64,000 nt of DNA from Tritonibacter scottomollicae (GTDB lineage: Bacteria; Pseudomonadota; Alphaproteobacteria; Rhodobacterales; Rhodobacteraceae): positions 744,001 to 808,000 of the forward strand of contig NZ_PVUF01000001.1 of the NCBI RefSeq assembly GCF_003003215.1, in the 5' to 3' direction. Position 1 is the stretch's first letter. Every line of letters begins with the position of its first letter. A program made the position numbers and the translations under genes. The notes beneath the pieces were generated by a model, which worked only from the letters and a program-made list of their open reading frames with translations, was not told where the DNA came from and ran no database searches. Shown in pieces: positions 8,937 to 17,297 of this stretch.

Positions 8937-10367
8937 ATGAGCAATCTCAAAGAACCCAGCTTCCGCGAAAGTGTGGATCTCATGTTCAACCGCGCGGTGG
9001 CGCTGATGGACCTGCCGCCCGGGCTGGAGGAGAAAATCCGCGTCTGTAACGCCACCTACACGGTGCGTTTCGGGGTCCGCCTGCGCGGCCAGATGCACAC
9101 GTTCACCGGCTATCGTTCGGTCCATTCCGAACATATGGAACCGGTCAAGGGCGGCATCCGCTACGCCATGGGCGTGAACCAGGACGAGGTTGAGGCGCTG
9201 GCGGCGCTGATGACCTACAAATGTGCCCTGGTCGAAGCACCCTTTGGTGGGTCCAAGGGCGGTCTGCGCATCGACCCCCGCCAGTACGAAGAACACGAGC
9301 TGGAGCTGATCACCCGCCGCTTTGCCTATGAACTGGCCAAGCGCGACCTGATCAACCCCTCGCAGAACGTGCCCGCGCCCGACATGGGCACCGGCGAGCG
9401 CGAGATGGCGTGGATTGCGGACCAATATGCCCGCATGAACACCACCGACATCAACTCCCGCGCCTGTGTCACCGGTAAGCCGCTCAACGCGGGCGGCATC
9501 GCTGGCCGGGTCGAGGCCACGGGCCGCGGCGTGCAATATGCGCTGCAGGAATTCTTCCGCTACGAGGAAGACAAGGCCAAGGCGGGCCTCTCTGGTACCC
9601 TCGATGGCAAACGCGTCATCGTGCAGGGTCTCGGCAACGTGGGCTACCACGCGGCCAAGTTCCTCTCTGAGGAGGACGGCTGCAAGATCGTCGGCGTGAT
9701 CGAGCGTGATGGCGGGCTGTTTGATGAAAACGGTCTCGATATCGAGGATCTGCGCGCCTGGATCGCCAAGCACGGCGGCGTCGATGGCTACCCCTCGGGG
9801 CAATATATCAAGGACGGTGCAAAGTACCTTGAGGAAGAATGCGACATCCTGATCCCGGCGGCGCTGGAAGGGGTGATCAACCTTTCCAACGCGGCCAATG
9901 TGAAGGCCAAGCTGATCATCGAGGCCGCAAACGGCCCGGTGACCGCCGGTGCTGACGAGATCCTGCGCAAGAAGGGCGTCGTGATCATCCCCGACATGTA
10001 TGCCAACGCCGGCGGTGTAACGGTCTCCTACTTTGAGTGGGTCAAGAACCTGTCGCACATCCGCTTTGGCCGCATGCAGCGCCGTCAGGAAGAGGCGCGC
10101 CACCAGCTGGTGGTCGATCAGCTGGAAATGCTGTCGGAAAGCATGGGCAAGGCCTGGTCGCTCGATCCCAAGTTCAAGGAGAAATACCTTCGCGGCGCCG
10201 GCGAGCTGGAGCTGGTGCGCTCCGGTCTCGATGACACCATGCGCATTGCTTACCAGTCCATGCGGCAGGTCTGGCACGAGCGTGATGATGTCTCCGACCT
10301 GCGCACCGCCGCCTATCTGGTCTCCATCGACAAGGTGGCCTCCAGCTACCGCGCCAAGGGCCTCTGA
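8937..10367 (+). CDS. Glu/Leu/Phe/Val dehydrogenase
   Basis: A 476-residue NAD(P)-dependent amino-acid dehydrogenase that interconverts an amino acid (probably glutamate) with its 2-oxo acid and ammonia. The N-terminal substrate domain has KGGIRYAMGV, the catalytic-lysine motif PFGGSKGG, and PAPDMGTGEREM. The C-terminal Rossmann domain starts at ~residue 220 with VIVQGLGNVGYHAA (GxGxxG). The length matches the family of hexameric glutamate dehydrogenases. The start follows AAGGACGGGG. It is monocistronic, ended by a strong terminator at 10392. Choice among Glu, Leu, Phe or Val as substrate cannot be settled by eye, though glutamate is most likely. Confidence 0.9.
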   Translation: MSNLKEPSFRESVDLMFNRAVALMDLPPGLEEKIRVCNATYTVRFGVRLRGQMHTFTGYRSVHSEHMEPVKGGIRYAMGVNQDEVEALAALMTYKCALVEAPFGGSKGGLRIDPRQYEEHELELITRRFAYELAKRDLINPSQNVPAPDMGTGEREMAWIADQYARMNTTDINSRACVTGKPLNAGGIAGRVEATGRGVQYALQEFFRYEEDKAKAGLSGTLDGKRVIVQGLGNVGYHAAKFLSEEDGCKIVGVIERDGGLFDENGLDIEDLRAWIAKHGGVDGYPSGQYIKDGAKYLEEECDILIPAALEGVINLSNAANVKAKLIIEAANGPVTAGADEILRKKGVVIIPDMYANAGGVTVSYFEWVKNLSHIRFGRMQRRQEEARHQLVVDQLEMLSESMGKAWSLDPKFKEKYLRGAGELELVRSGLDDTMRIAYQSMRQVWHERDDVSDLRTAAYLVSIDKVASSYRAKGL

Positions 10368-10387
10368 CGCGCCCGCGCAGCAATCAA

Positions 10388-10424
10388 CAAAAACGGCGGG
10401 TCTCCACCCGCCGTTTTTTGTTTT
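10388..10424 (+). terminator. Rho-independent terminator after the dehydrogenase
   Basis: Perfect stem AACGGCGGGT / ACCCGCCGTT with a CTCC loop followed by TTTTTG. The preceding A-run makes it usable in reverse as well. Confidence 0.85.
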
Positions 10425-10489
10425 GTCTCCCGAGGGAGATGTGCCGTTGTCGCGGAATGGCGATGTCCCCTCAGCTCGGGCTCGCTCGG

Positions 10490-11032
10490 CTAAGCAAAAA
10501 CCACGTCGGGCGCGATGACCTGACTGATCCGGCCACCAGTGTTCACCGCGCTGTAGATGGATCTTGGCGGGCGGGCGACGCTATCGACGCTGCGGCAGAC
10601 CCAGTCCCGGGCTTCCATTGATTTCAACGACTGCGACAGCGCCCGATCTGTAATCGTCGGCAACTGTTGCTTGATCTCCGTGAAATGGCTCGGCCGGTGC
10701 AGCGATGTCAGAACCGGCAACGTCCATGACCGGCGCAGCAGGGGCCAGTCTTCCTCTGTTGCAACATCGCGGATTCTATCGGCAAGGGCCGCGACCGTCT
10801 TTCCCAGAGGTGTCAGCCGGAATTCCGGACGCAGCGGATGACCGTGGCCCGGGTTTCGCTCCAGCAGCCCCAGGTCGATCAGATGATCCATGCTCTGCGC
10901 GAAGGCAGTCCTGCTGGCGCCAGTGGCAGCCAGCAGCGGCGCTTGCCGCCCGGCGACACCCGAATGCAGGCTCGACAATATCGGCAGTGCCCAGGCCCGT
11001 GAGGTGATGTTGACAAACAGTTTAATGTCCAT
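10490..11032 (-). CDS. HxlR-like regulator with two winged-helix domains
   Basis: A 180-residue protein made of two similar halves. Residues ~8-80 (SRAWALPILSSLHSG ... LTPLGK) and ~98-170 (RRSWTLPVLTSLHRP ... YSAVNTGGRI) each match the HxlR winged-helix pattern: 'W-x-LP-x-L-x-SLH' first helix, a central helix with AFAQSMDHLIDLGLLER or ALSQSLKSMEARDWVCR, and a wing. A normal HxlR protein has one such domain and dimerises, so this looks like a fused dimer. It is divergent from the VOC gene 39 bases away and likely controls it. Signal unknown. Confidence 0.72.
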   Translation of the reverse strand: MDIKLFVNITSRAWALPILSSLHSGVAGRQAPLLAATGASRTAFAQSMDHLIDLGLLERNPGHGHPLRPEFRLTPLGKTVAALADRIRDVATEEDWPLLRRSWTLPVLTSLHRPSHFTEIKQQLPTITDRALSQSLKSMEARDWVCRSVDSVARPPRSIYSAVNTGGRISQVIAPDVVFA

Positions 11033-11071
11033 AAAGTATAGTTAGTATATTTTGAATCATAAGGAAAGCCC
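11033..11071. promoter_or_regulatory. Short divergent promoter with direct repeat
   Basis: The 39-base gap between the HxlR-like regulator and the VOC gene carries AGTATAGTTAGTATA, a direct repeat of AGTATA with 3-base spacing. It is placed where a divergent regulator would bind. A GGAAAG ribosome binding site precedes the VOC start. Confidence 0.35.
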
Positions 11072-11452
11072 ATGTCACTCATTTCCGTCGATCAGACCAT
11101 CACCCTCGCCATGTCCGTCACCGACCGTCATGCCAGCGCCAAATGGTACCAAAGCATGCTTGGGTTCGAGCTGCTCTATCATGCCGATGACGCGGGCTGG
11201 TCCGAGATCCGGACAAACACGCCCGGTGTTGTCATCGGGTTTGGCGAGCACACCAAGCCCGCTCCCGGCAACTGTGTGCCGGTCTTCGGGATCGCGGATC
11301 TGGACGCGGCGCGGCAGAAGCTGGAACAGGCCGAGGTGACATTTGATGGCGAGACGGATGTCGTCGAGGGCATGGTCAAGACCGCGACCTTCTACGACCC
11401 TGATGGCAATGCGCTGATGCTGGCGCAGGATCTGACCGCTGGGAATGGGTAA
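11072..11452 (+). CDS. VOC family (glyoxalase/dioxygenase fold) protein
   Basis: A 126-residue protein of the vicinal-oxygen-chelate superfamily. Two beta-alpha-beta-beta-beta modules are visible: TLAMSVTDRHASAKWYQSMLGFELLY at the start, and PVFGIADLDAARQKLEQAEV followed by ATFYDPDGNALMLAQD at the end. The last segment is the usual final-strand motif with the metal-ligand Glu replaced by Gln-Asp, so metal catalysis is uncertain. Genes like this often encode stress-linked or antibiotic-binding proteins. Regulation by the divergent HxlR-like protein is likely. Substrate unknown. Confidence 0.78.
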   Translation: MSLISVDQTITLAMSVTDRHASAKWYQSMLGFELLYHADDAGWSEIRTNTPGVVIGFGEHTKPAPGNCVPVFGIADLDAARQKLEQAEVTFDGETDVVEGMVKTATFYDPDGNALMLAQDLTAGNG

Positions 11453-11524
11453 CACGCTGATGCTATGTGGCATCCCTGCTGTGCCTTGGCCTTGCAGGCA
11501 CGGCTTCATTTTCACCTGACGCGT

Positions 11525-11556
11525 GGCGCGGCACTTTCGAGTGTCGCGCCCTTTTG
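11525..11556 (+). terminator. Terminator after the VOC gene
   Basis: GGCGCGGCAC pairs with GTGTCGCGCC (one G-T wobble) around TTTCGA, followed by CTTTT. The remaining ~200 bases up to the sarcosine oxidase operon hold no visible ORF, and no glycine riboswitch was found there. Confidence 0.65.
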
Positions 11557-11758
11557 TATTGCCAGCGTCTGCAGGGGTGCGATGGCTTTGCTCTGAAATT
11601 GCACTGGACATAAGTGCCCAGTTCGTGGCCATCTGCGCAAGAGACTGCCGCGGTGCTGGAGGCGGGGCTATGACCGGGCGCGCAAACCCGCTAGCACTAG
11701 GGCGACAGGGCGTGCCATCGGGCGTGGTGCGGCGTGAAACACCGTTTGGGAGTGGGCC

Positions 11759-13024
11759 ATGGGGATTTCGGATCGATTTTCGGGCTGGCGGGTGCTGAAG
11801 GAAGGGCTGACCGGCAACAAGGGCTGGACCCCGCATTGGCGCGACCCGGAACCGAAGCGCGACTATGATGTGGTTATCGTGGGCGGCGGCGGTCACGGGC
11901 TGGCCACCGCCTATTACCTCGCCAAGGAACACGGCCTGCGCAATATCGCGGTGCTGGAAAAGGGCTACCTCGGCGGTGGCAACGTCGGGCGCAACACCAC
12001 CATCGTGCGGGCCAACTACTACCTGCCGGGCAATTCGGAGTTCTATTCCCATTCACTGAAGCTCTGGGAAGGGATGGAGCAGGACCTCAACTATAACGCC
12101 ATGATGTCCCAGCGCGGCATTCTCAATGTGTTCCATAACGACGGCCAGCGTGACGCCGCGGTGCGCCGTGCCAATTCCATCATCAATCAGGGCGACGATG
12201 CGGAGATCCTCTATCGTGATCAGCTGAAGACGCTGGTGCCTTTCCTCAACTACGACAACAATCGTTTTCCGATCATGGGCGCGCTGTTGCAGCGCCGGGC
12301 AGGGACCGCGCGCCATGATGCGGTGGCCTGGGGGTTTGCGCGCGGGGCGGACCAGTTCGGCGTTGATCTGATCCAGAACTGCGAAGTGACTGGCATCGAT
12401 GTCGAGGGCGGCAAGGTGGTGGGCGTGCAGACCGCGCGCGGACCGATCCGGGCCAAAAAGGTGGCGCTGGCGGCGGCGGGCCGGTCGAGCCAGGTGGCGG
12501 CGATGGCGGGGCTGACCCTGCCCATCGAGAGCCATGTGCTGCAGGCCTTTGTCACCGAGGGGCTGAAGCCGGTGATCGACCATGTGATCACCTTCGCCGA
12601 GGGGCATCTCTACATCAGCCAGTCCGACAAGGGCGGGCTGGTGTTTGGCAGCTATCTGGATTTCTACAGTTCTTATGCGGCGCGGGGCAACCTGCCGATG
12701 CAGGAATACACGATGGAGGCGATTGCGGCCATGGTGCCCGCCGTCACCAAGGCGCGGCTGCTGCGCAGCTGGGGCGGCATCATGGACATGACGCCGGATG
12801 GATCGCCCATTATCGACCACACGCCCATCGAGGGGCTCTATCTCAATGCGGGCTGGTGTTACGGCGGTTTCAAGGCGACGCCGGCCTCGGGGGATTGCTT
12901 TGCGCATTTGATCGCCACCGACCGCCCGCATGCGGCGGCCACGCGGTTCAAGCTGGACCGGTTCCGCAGCGGCTATGGTCTGATGGATGAGGAGGGCACC
13001 GGTGCGCAACATAATCTGCACTAA
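11759..13024 (+). CDS. soxB: Sarcosine oxidase subunit beta
   Basis: A 421-residue catalytic flavoprotein subunit of heterotetrameric sarcosine oxidase, which oxidatively demethylates N-methylglycine to glycine in the cytoplasm and passes the one-carbon unit to tetrahydrofolate. An FAD-binding fold begins at residue ~36 with VVIVGGGGHGLATAYYL. The segment TARHDAVAWGFARGA contains His186, equivalent to the histidine that carries covalent FMN in characterised beta subunits. The C-terminal YLNAGWCYGGFKATPASG block is typical of SoxB. It is the first gene of soxBDAG. The start has a poor upstream ribosome binding site but matches the family N-terminus (SxWxVLKEGLTGNKGW-like). Confidence 0.95.
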   Translation: MGISDRFSGWRVLKEGLTGNKGWTPHWRDPEPKRDYDVVIVGGGGHGLATAYYLAKEHGLRNIAVLEKGYLGGGNVGRNTTIVRANYYLPGNSEFYSHSLKLWEGMEQDLNYNAMMSQRGILNVFHNDGQRDAAVRRANSIINQGDDAEILYRDQLKTLVPFLNYDNNRFPIMGALLQRRAGTARHDAVAWGFARGADQFGVDLIQNCEVTGIDVEGGKVVGVQTARGPIRAKKVALAAAGRSSQVAAMAGLTLPIESHVLQAFVTEGLKPVIDHVITFAEGHLYISQSDKGGLVFGSYLDFYSSYAARGNLPMQEYTMEAIAAMVPAVTKARLLRSWGGIMDMTPDGSPIIDHTPIEGLYLNAGWCYGGFKATPASGDCFAHLIATDRPHAAATRFKLDRFRSGYGLMDEEGTGAQHNLH

Positions 13025-13043
13025 GCGCTTGTCGCGCAGCTTG

Positions 13044-13080
13044 GGAGCCTCCGGCGGAGGTGTTTTTGAAAAGATGAAGG
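13044..13080 (-). repeat. Intergenic hairpin element, copy 1 (divergent copy)
   Basis: Between soxB and soxD. Read on the minus strand it has CTTCATCTTTTCAAAAACA followed by the hairpin CCTCCG-C-CGGAGG. It shares the CTTCAnCTTTT...GAAAA/CAAAAA lead and a following short GC hairpin with the elements at 24815 and 31241. It may modulate mRNA stability inside the operon. Confidence 0.45.
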
Positions 13081-13090
13081 GGCGGTTGTC

Positions 13091-13369
13091 ATGAGGATCA
13101 CCTGTCCGCTGTGCGGCGCGCGCGATCGGCGCGAATTCACCTACAAGGGCGCAGCCTTGCCGGTGCCTGCTTTGGAGGCTGGGGTGGCGGAATGGGACGC
13201 GCATGTGCATCTGCGCGACAACCCGGCCGGGCCATTGGAGGAGTTGTGGCAGCATGACATGGGCTGCGGGGCCTGGCTGAAGGTCACGCGCAACACCGCC
13301 ACCCATGAGATGCTGGGCGTGGCGCTGGCGCAAGACGCGGGCCTTGCCATCAAGGAGGGCCAGCCATGA
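13091..13369 (+). CDS. soxD: Sarcosine oxidase subunit delta
   Basis: A 92-residue zinc-binding structural subunit of the sarcosine oxidase heterotetramer. The zinc site is visible as Cys5-x2-Cys8 (ITCPLCG) together with His55 and Cys59 in WQHDMGCGAW. The length matches the family (about 90-100). It lies between soxB (66-base gap containing a hairpin element) and soxA, whose ATG overlaps its stop by four bases. The order B-D-A-G is the standard one. Confidence 0.94.
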   Translation: MRITCPLCGARDRREFTYKGAALPVPALEAGVAEWDAHVHLRDNPAGPLEELWQHDMGCGAWLKVTRNTATHEMLGVALAQDAGLAIKEGQP

Positions 13370-16311
13370 GGATTTCCGGCAAGGGGCTGGTCTCGCACAA
13401 TCGGACCGTCAATTTTTCGTTTAATGGCAAGGATTACATGGGGCTGGAAGGCGACACGCTGGCCTCGGCCCTCTTGGCCAATGATGTGCATCTGGTGGGG
13501 CGGTCGTTTAAATATCACCGTCCGCGTGGCATCCTGACCGCAGGGTCTGAGGAGCCCAACGCGCTGGTCAGCACCGGCAAGGGCGCGGCGCGAGATCCCA
13601 ATATTCGCGCCACCCAGCAGGAGCTGTTCGAGGGGCTGGCGGCGCAGAGCCAGAACTGCTGGCCCTCGGTCGAGCGCGATGTGATGGCGGTGAACGATCT
13701 GGCCGCGCCCTTTTTGGGGGCGGGGTTTTATTACAAGACCTTCATGTGGCCCGCTCCCCTGTGGGAGAAGCTCTACGAGCCGATCATTCGCCGTGCGGCG
13801 GGGCTTGGGGCCTTGTCCGGGGCGGCCAACAAGGACCCTTACGAGAAGGCCTTTGCCTTTTGTGACCTGCTGGTGATCGGGTCTGGCCCGGCCGGGCTGA
13901 TGGCGGCACTGACGGCGGGGCGTGCGGGGACTGATGTGATCCTCGCTGAGGACGACAGCCGCATGGGCGGGCGCCTTCTGGCCGAGGTTGAGGAGATCGA
14001 CGGCAAGCCCGCGCATGTCTGGGTGGCAGAGGGGCTGGCGGAGCTGGAGGCTATGGACAACGTGCGCCTGATGCCGCGCACCGCGGTCACCGGCGTCTAT
14101 GACCAGGGCACCTATTCGGCGCTGGAGCGGGTCTCGCACCACCTGCCGCCGAGCCAGTCGCTCAAGACCGCGCATCGCCCGCGCGAGTGTTTCTGGCGCG
14201 TCGCTGCCAAAGCCTCGGTGCTGGCGGCGGGGGCCATTGAGCGCCCCATCGCCTTTCGCAACAACGACCGCCCCGGCATCATGATGGCGGGGGCGGTGCG
14301 GGCCTATCTCAATCGCTGGGGGGTGGCCCCGGGCGCGCGGATCACCGTCTTTGCCAATAACGATGACGCCCACCGCACCGCGCGGGATCTGGTGGCGGAG
14401 GGCGTGCATGTCACCGCCGTGATCGACAGCCGCCATGACGCGCCCGACAGTGGCGAATTCCCCGTTATCAAGGGCGCGATGATTTGCGACAGCGCCGGGC
14501 GGCAGCGGCTGGAGAGCGTCACCATCCGCAGCGTCAATGGCGAGGAAAAGCTGCAAACCGATTGTCTGGCCGTTTCTGGCGGCTGGAACCCCTCGGTGCA
14601 TCTGACCTGCCACATGGGCGCGCGCCCGGAGTGGAACCGGGAGCTGGCGGCCTTCCTGCCAAAACCGGATGCGGTGCCGGGCATGGTGGTCGCAGGGGCC
14701 GCCAATGGGGTGTTTTCCACCCATGGTGCCTTGCAGGATGGCGCGCAGGCCGCCGTCACCGCGTTGGCCGGCATGGGCACATCGGTTGACGCTCCGCCTT
14801 TGCCAGTGGCCAGCGACGCGCCCTACCGGATCAGCCCCTTGTGGGCGGTGCCGGGCAAGGGGCGGGCGTGGCTGGATTTCCAAAACGACGTCACCGTCAA
14901 GGATGTGGCGCAGGCGGCGCGGGAGAACTTCCGCTCGGTCGAACATATGAAGCGCTACACCACCCAAGGCATGGCCACCGATCAGGGCAAGAACTCCAAC
15001 GTGGCCGCCTTGGCGGTGCTGGCGGATGCCACCGGGCGCAGCATTGCGGAGACCGGCGTCACCACTTTCCGCCCGCCCTTCGTGCCCACGTCCATTGCCG
15101 CGATGGGGGCAGGGGCCGAGGATCAGGGCTTCAAGCCGCAACGCTATCTGACCTCGCACAAGGCATCGCTGCAGCGTGGCGCCGCCAATATCGAGGTCGG
15201 CCTGTGGTATCGCGCCAGTTATTTCGCCAAAGACGGCGAGAGCACCTGGCGGCAATCCTGCGACCGCGAGGTCACCATGGTGCGCAAGGCCGTGGGTGTC
15301 TGCGATGTCTCGACGCTGGGCAAGATCGACATTCAGGGACCGGATGCGGCACAGCTGCTGGATCTCGCCTATACCAATCTGTTCTCCACGCTGAAGCTGG
15401 GGCGCGTGCGCTATGGTCTGATGCTGCGCGAGGACGGCTTTGTCATGGATGACGGCACCACCGCACGGCTGGGGGAAAACCACTATGTGATGACCACCAC
15501 CACCGCGGCGGCGGGGCAGGTGATGGCGCATCTGGAGTACCTCACGCAGGTGGTGCGCCCGGACCTTGATGTGCGCTTCACCTCTGTGACCGATCAATGG
15601 GCGCAGTTCTCGGTGGCTGGTCCCAAGGCGCGCGATCTGATCGACGCGCTGGTGGACGAGGACGTCAATGGCGAGACCTTCCCCTTCATGGCCTGCGGGG
15701 CGATCACCGTGTCGGGCGTAGCCGGGCGGCTGTTCCGGATCTCGTTCTCGGGCGAGCACGCCTATGAGATCGCGGTGCCCGCGCGCTATGGCGACGCACT
15801 CTATCGCCTGCTGCTGGAGCGGGCTGACCCCTTCGGCGGTGGTCCATACGGGATGGAGGCGCTGAATGTGCTTCGGATCGAGAAGGGCTTTATCACGCAT
15901 GCGGAGATCAACGGCACTGTCACTGCCTTTGACCTCGGCATGCAGGGGCTGGTCTCGAAAAAGAAATCCTGCTGGGGCAAGGCTTTGTCGGAACGGGACG
16001 GGCTGATGGATGACGACCGGATGCGGCTTGTGGGCCTCAAACCCGTAGGCGCGATGCAGGTGCTCAGCGCCGGGGCGCATCTGTTTGACCCCGATGCCAC
16101 GGTGGAGCGGGTCAATGACCTTGGCTATGTGACCTCGGTGGGGTTCTCGCCGACGCTGGGACATATGATCGGGCTGGCGATGCTGTCGGGCGGGCCGGAC
16201 CGGATGGGCGATACCATCCGGCTGGTGGATCACACGCGGGGCATCGACACCCTGTGCGAAGTGGTGAACCCTGTGTTCTTTGACCCTGAGGGAGGGCGCG
16301 TTCGTGGCTGA
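13366..16311 (+). CDS. soxA: Sarcosine oxidase subunit alpha
   Basis: A 981-residue subunit that binds NAD+ and tetrahydrofolate in the sarcosine oxidase complex. Its N-terminal ~100 residues form a ferredoxin-like 2Fe-2S-fold domain without the cluster cysteines (FNGKDYMGLEGDTLASALLAN). A Rossmann region follows at ~167-175 (LLVIGSGPAGLMAAL), then a long FAD/NAD oxidoreductase part. The last ~370 residues are a GcvT-like aminomethyltransferase domain (GLWYRASYFAKDG ... LRIEKGFITHAEINGTVTAFDLGM) that makes 5,10-methylene-tetrahydrofolate. The length equals the family norm. It overlaps soxD at its start and soxG at its end, so the three are translated together. Confidence 0.95.
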   Translation: MRISGKGLVSHNRTVNFSFNGKDYMGLEGDTLASALLANDVHLVGRSFKYHRPRGILTAGSEEPNALVSTGKGAARDPNIRATQQELFEGLAAQSQNCWPSVERDVMAVNDLAAPFLGAGFYYKTFMWPAPLWEKLYEPIIRRAAGLGALSGAANKDPYEKAFAFCDLLVIGSGPAGLMAALTAGRAGTDVILAEDDSRMGGRLLAEVEEIDGKPAHVWVAEGLAELEAMDNVRLMPRTAVTGVYDQGTYSALERVSHHLPPSQSLKTAHRPRECFWRVAAKASVLAAGAIERPIAFRNNDRPGIMMAGAVRAYLNRWGVAPGARITVFANNDDAHRTARDLVAEGVHVTAVIDSRHDAPDSGEFPVIKGAMICDSAGRQRLESVTIRSVNGEEKLQTDCLAVSGGWNPSVHLTCHMGARPEWNRELAAFLPKPDAVPGMVVAGAANGVFSTHGALQDGAQAAVTALAGMGTSVDAPPLPVASDAPYRISPLWAVPGKGRAWLDFQNDVTVKDVAQAARENFRSVEHMKRYTTQGMATDQGKNSNVAALAVLADATGRSIAETGVTTFRPPFVPTSIAAMGAGAEDQGFKPQRYLTSHKASLQRGAANIEVGLWYRASYFAKDGESTWRQSCDREVTMVRKAVGVCDVSTLGKIDIQGPDAAQLLDLAYTNLFSTLKLGRVRYGLMLREDGFVMDDGTTARLGENHYVMTTTTAAAGQVMAHLEYLTQVVRPDLDVRFTSVTDQWAQFSVAGPKARDLIDALVDEDVNGETFPFMACGAITVSGVAGRLFRISFSGEHAYEIAVPARYGDALYRLLLERADPFGGGPYGMEALNVLRIEKGFITHAEINGTVTAFDLGMQGLVSKKKSCWGKALSERDGLMDDDRMRLVGLKPVGAMQVLSAGAHLFDPDATVERVNDLGYVTSVGFSPTLGHMIGLAMLSGGPDRMGDTIRLVDHTRGIDTLCEVVNPVFFDPEGGRVRG

Positions 16312-16861
16312 GACTGAGATGCAACTTGCCGCACAGTTCCCCTGCGCGGGGCTGCTGCCGCTGACCATTGGTGACGTGACCCTCACAGAGGACACCCCCG
16401 CCGCCATGACCCTGATCGCGCCCTACAAGGGGCAGGAAAAACCGCTGAGCGATGCGTTGAACGCCGCGCATGGCATGGGGTTTCCCGCGCCCAACCGCGC
16501 CACTGGAAAGGCGGATGCCCGCGCGATCTGGTTTGGCCGGGCGCAGGCGCTGCTGGTCGGCCCCGTGGCCGATCCCGAACTGGCGGCGCATGCAGCGCTC
16601 ACCGACCTCAGCGATGGCTGGGCGGTGGTGCGGCTGGAGGGCGCGCGCGCCGAGGAGGTGATGGCCCGTCTGGTGCCCATTGATCTGCGGCCACAGGTGT
16701 TCAAACGCGGCCACACCGCGCGCACGGAGCTGAAACACATGATGGCGTCTATCACGCGGGTCGGGCCAAAAGCCTTGCAAATCATGGTGTTCCGCTCTTT
16801 TTCGGCGACGCTTGTTCACGATCTGAAAAGAGCCATGGAAGCCGTGGCAGCACGGGGCTAG
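16304..16861 (+). CDS. soxG: Sarcosine oxidase subunit gamma
   Basis: A 185-residue structural subunit of heterotetrameric sarcosine oxidase, with a fold related to the C-terminal part of SoxA/GcvT. The GTG at 16304 is chosen as start because GAGGGAGGGCG lies just upstream and it gives an N-terminus of normal length (AETEMQLAAQFP); a TTG at 16280 is possible but poorer. The segment AQALLVGPVAD and the HTARTELKHMMASITRVG region fit the family. It overlaps soxA by eight bases and ends the operon. Confidence 0.9.
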   Translation: MAETEMQLAAQFPCAGLLPLTIGDVTLTEDTPAAMTLIAPYKGQEKPLSDALNAAHGMGFPAPNRATGKADARAIWFGRAQALLVGPVADPELAAHAALTDLSDGWAVVRLEGARAEEVMARLVPIDLRPQVFKRGHTARTELKHMMASITRVGPKALQIMVFRSFSATLVHDLKRAMEAVAARG

Positions 16862-16899
16862 ATTGACAGGGATCACGAAACTGATTCCGGAGCTGATCC

Positions 16900-17259
16900 A
16901 TGATCCGCAACATCTTCGCAGCCGCACTTGTGGCCGCGCCCCTCTTCGCCACCCCCGCGTTCTCTGCCGCAGACCTCGGCAAGGAGGAAAGCTGCAAATA
17001 TCAGGGGCAGGTGATGGCCGCCGTGCAAGCCGCGCGTCTGGACCGGGTGCCCGAGGGCAAGGTCGAAGAGACCATCCGCGCCGCCGAACCGGAGTGGCCG
17101 GAGAACTTCTCCAACGCCATCCCTCAGCTGACGCAACACGTCTACCAGATGAAGCGTCGCGACCTGAAGAACATCGACCTGGGCGAGATCTTCGAGACCC
17201 AATGTGTGGAAAACTGGGATCAGATCCAGGAAATGAAAAAGAACCTCTCCGGTAGCTGA
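16900..17259 (+). CDS. Small periplasmic protein of unknown function
   Basis: A 119-residue protein with a clear Sec signal peptide (MIRNIFAAALVAAPLFATPA, cleavage near Ala22-Ala23). The mature part is about 96 residues, helical and charged, with two cysteines (in ESCKYQG and ETQCVEN) that could form one disulfide. It sits between soxG (39-base gap) and dnaG (38-base gap). Nothing in it points to DNA replication or sarcosine breakdown. Function unknown. Confidence 0.75.
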   Translation: MIRNIFAAALVAAPLFATPAFSAADLGKEESCKYQGQVMAAVQAARLDRVPEGKVEETIRAAEPEWPENFSNAIPQLTQHVYQMKRRDLKNIDLGEIFETQCVENWDQIQEMKKNLSGS

Positions 17260-17297
17260 ACCAGCACCTGATGCGCCCCTTGACTGGAGAGATGTGA

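Noticed and set aside
11453-11758. Glycine riboswitch before soxBDAG
   Set aside because: The leader holds a terminator for the VOC gene but no pattern of the conserved glycine aptamer.
13141-16407. A 1088-codon open frame antisense to soxA
   Set aside because: Composition (His, Arg, Gln, Gly rich, no domain pattern) is that of a shadow frame; soxA on the plus strand is full-length and unmistakable.
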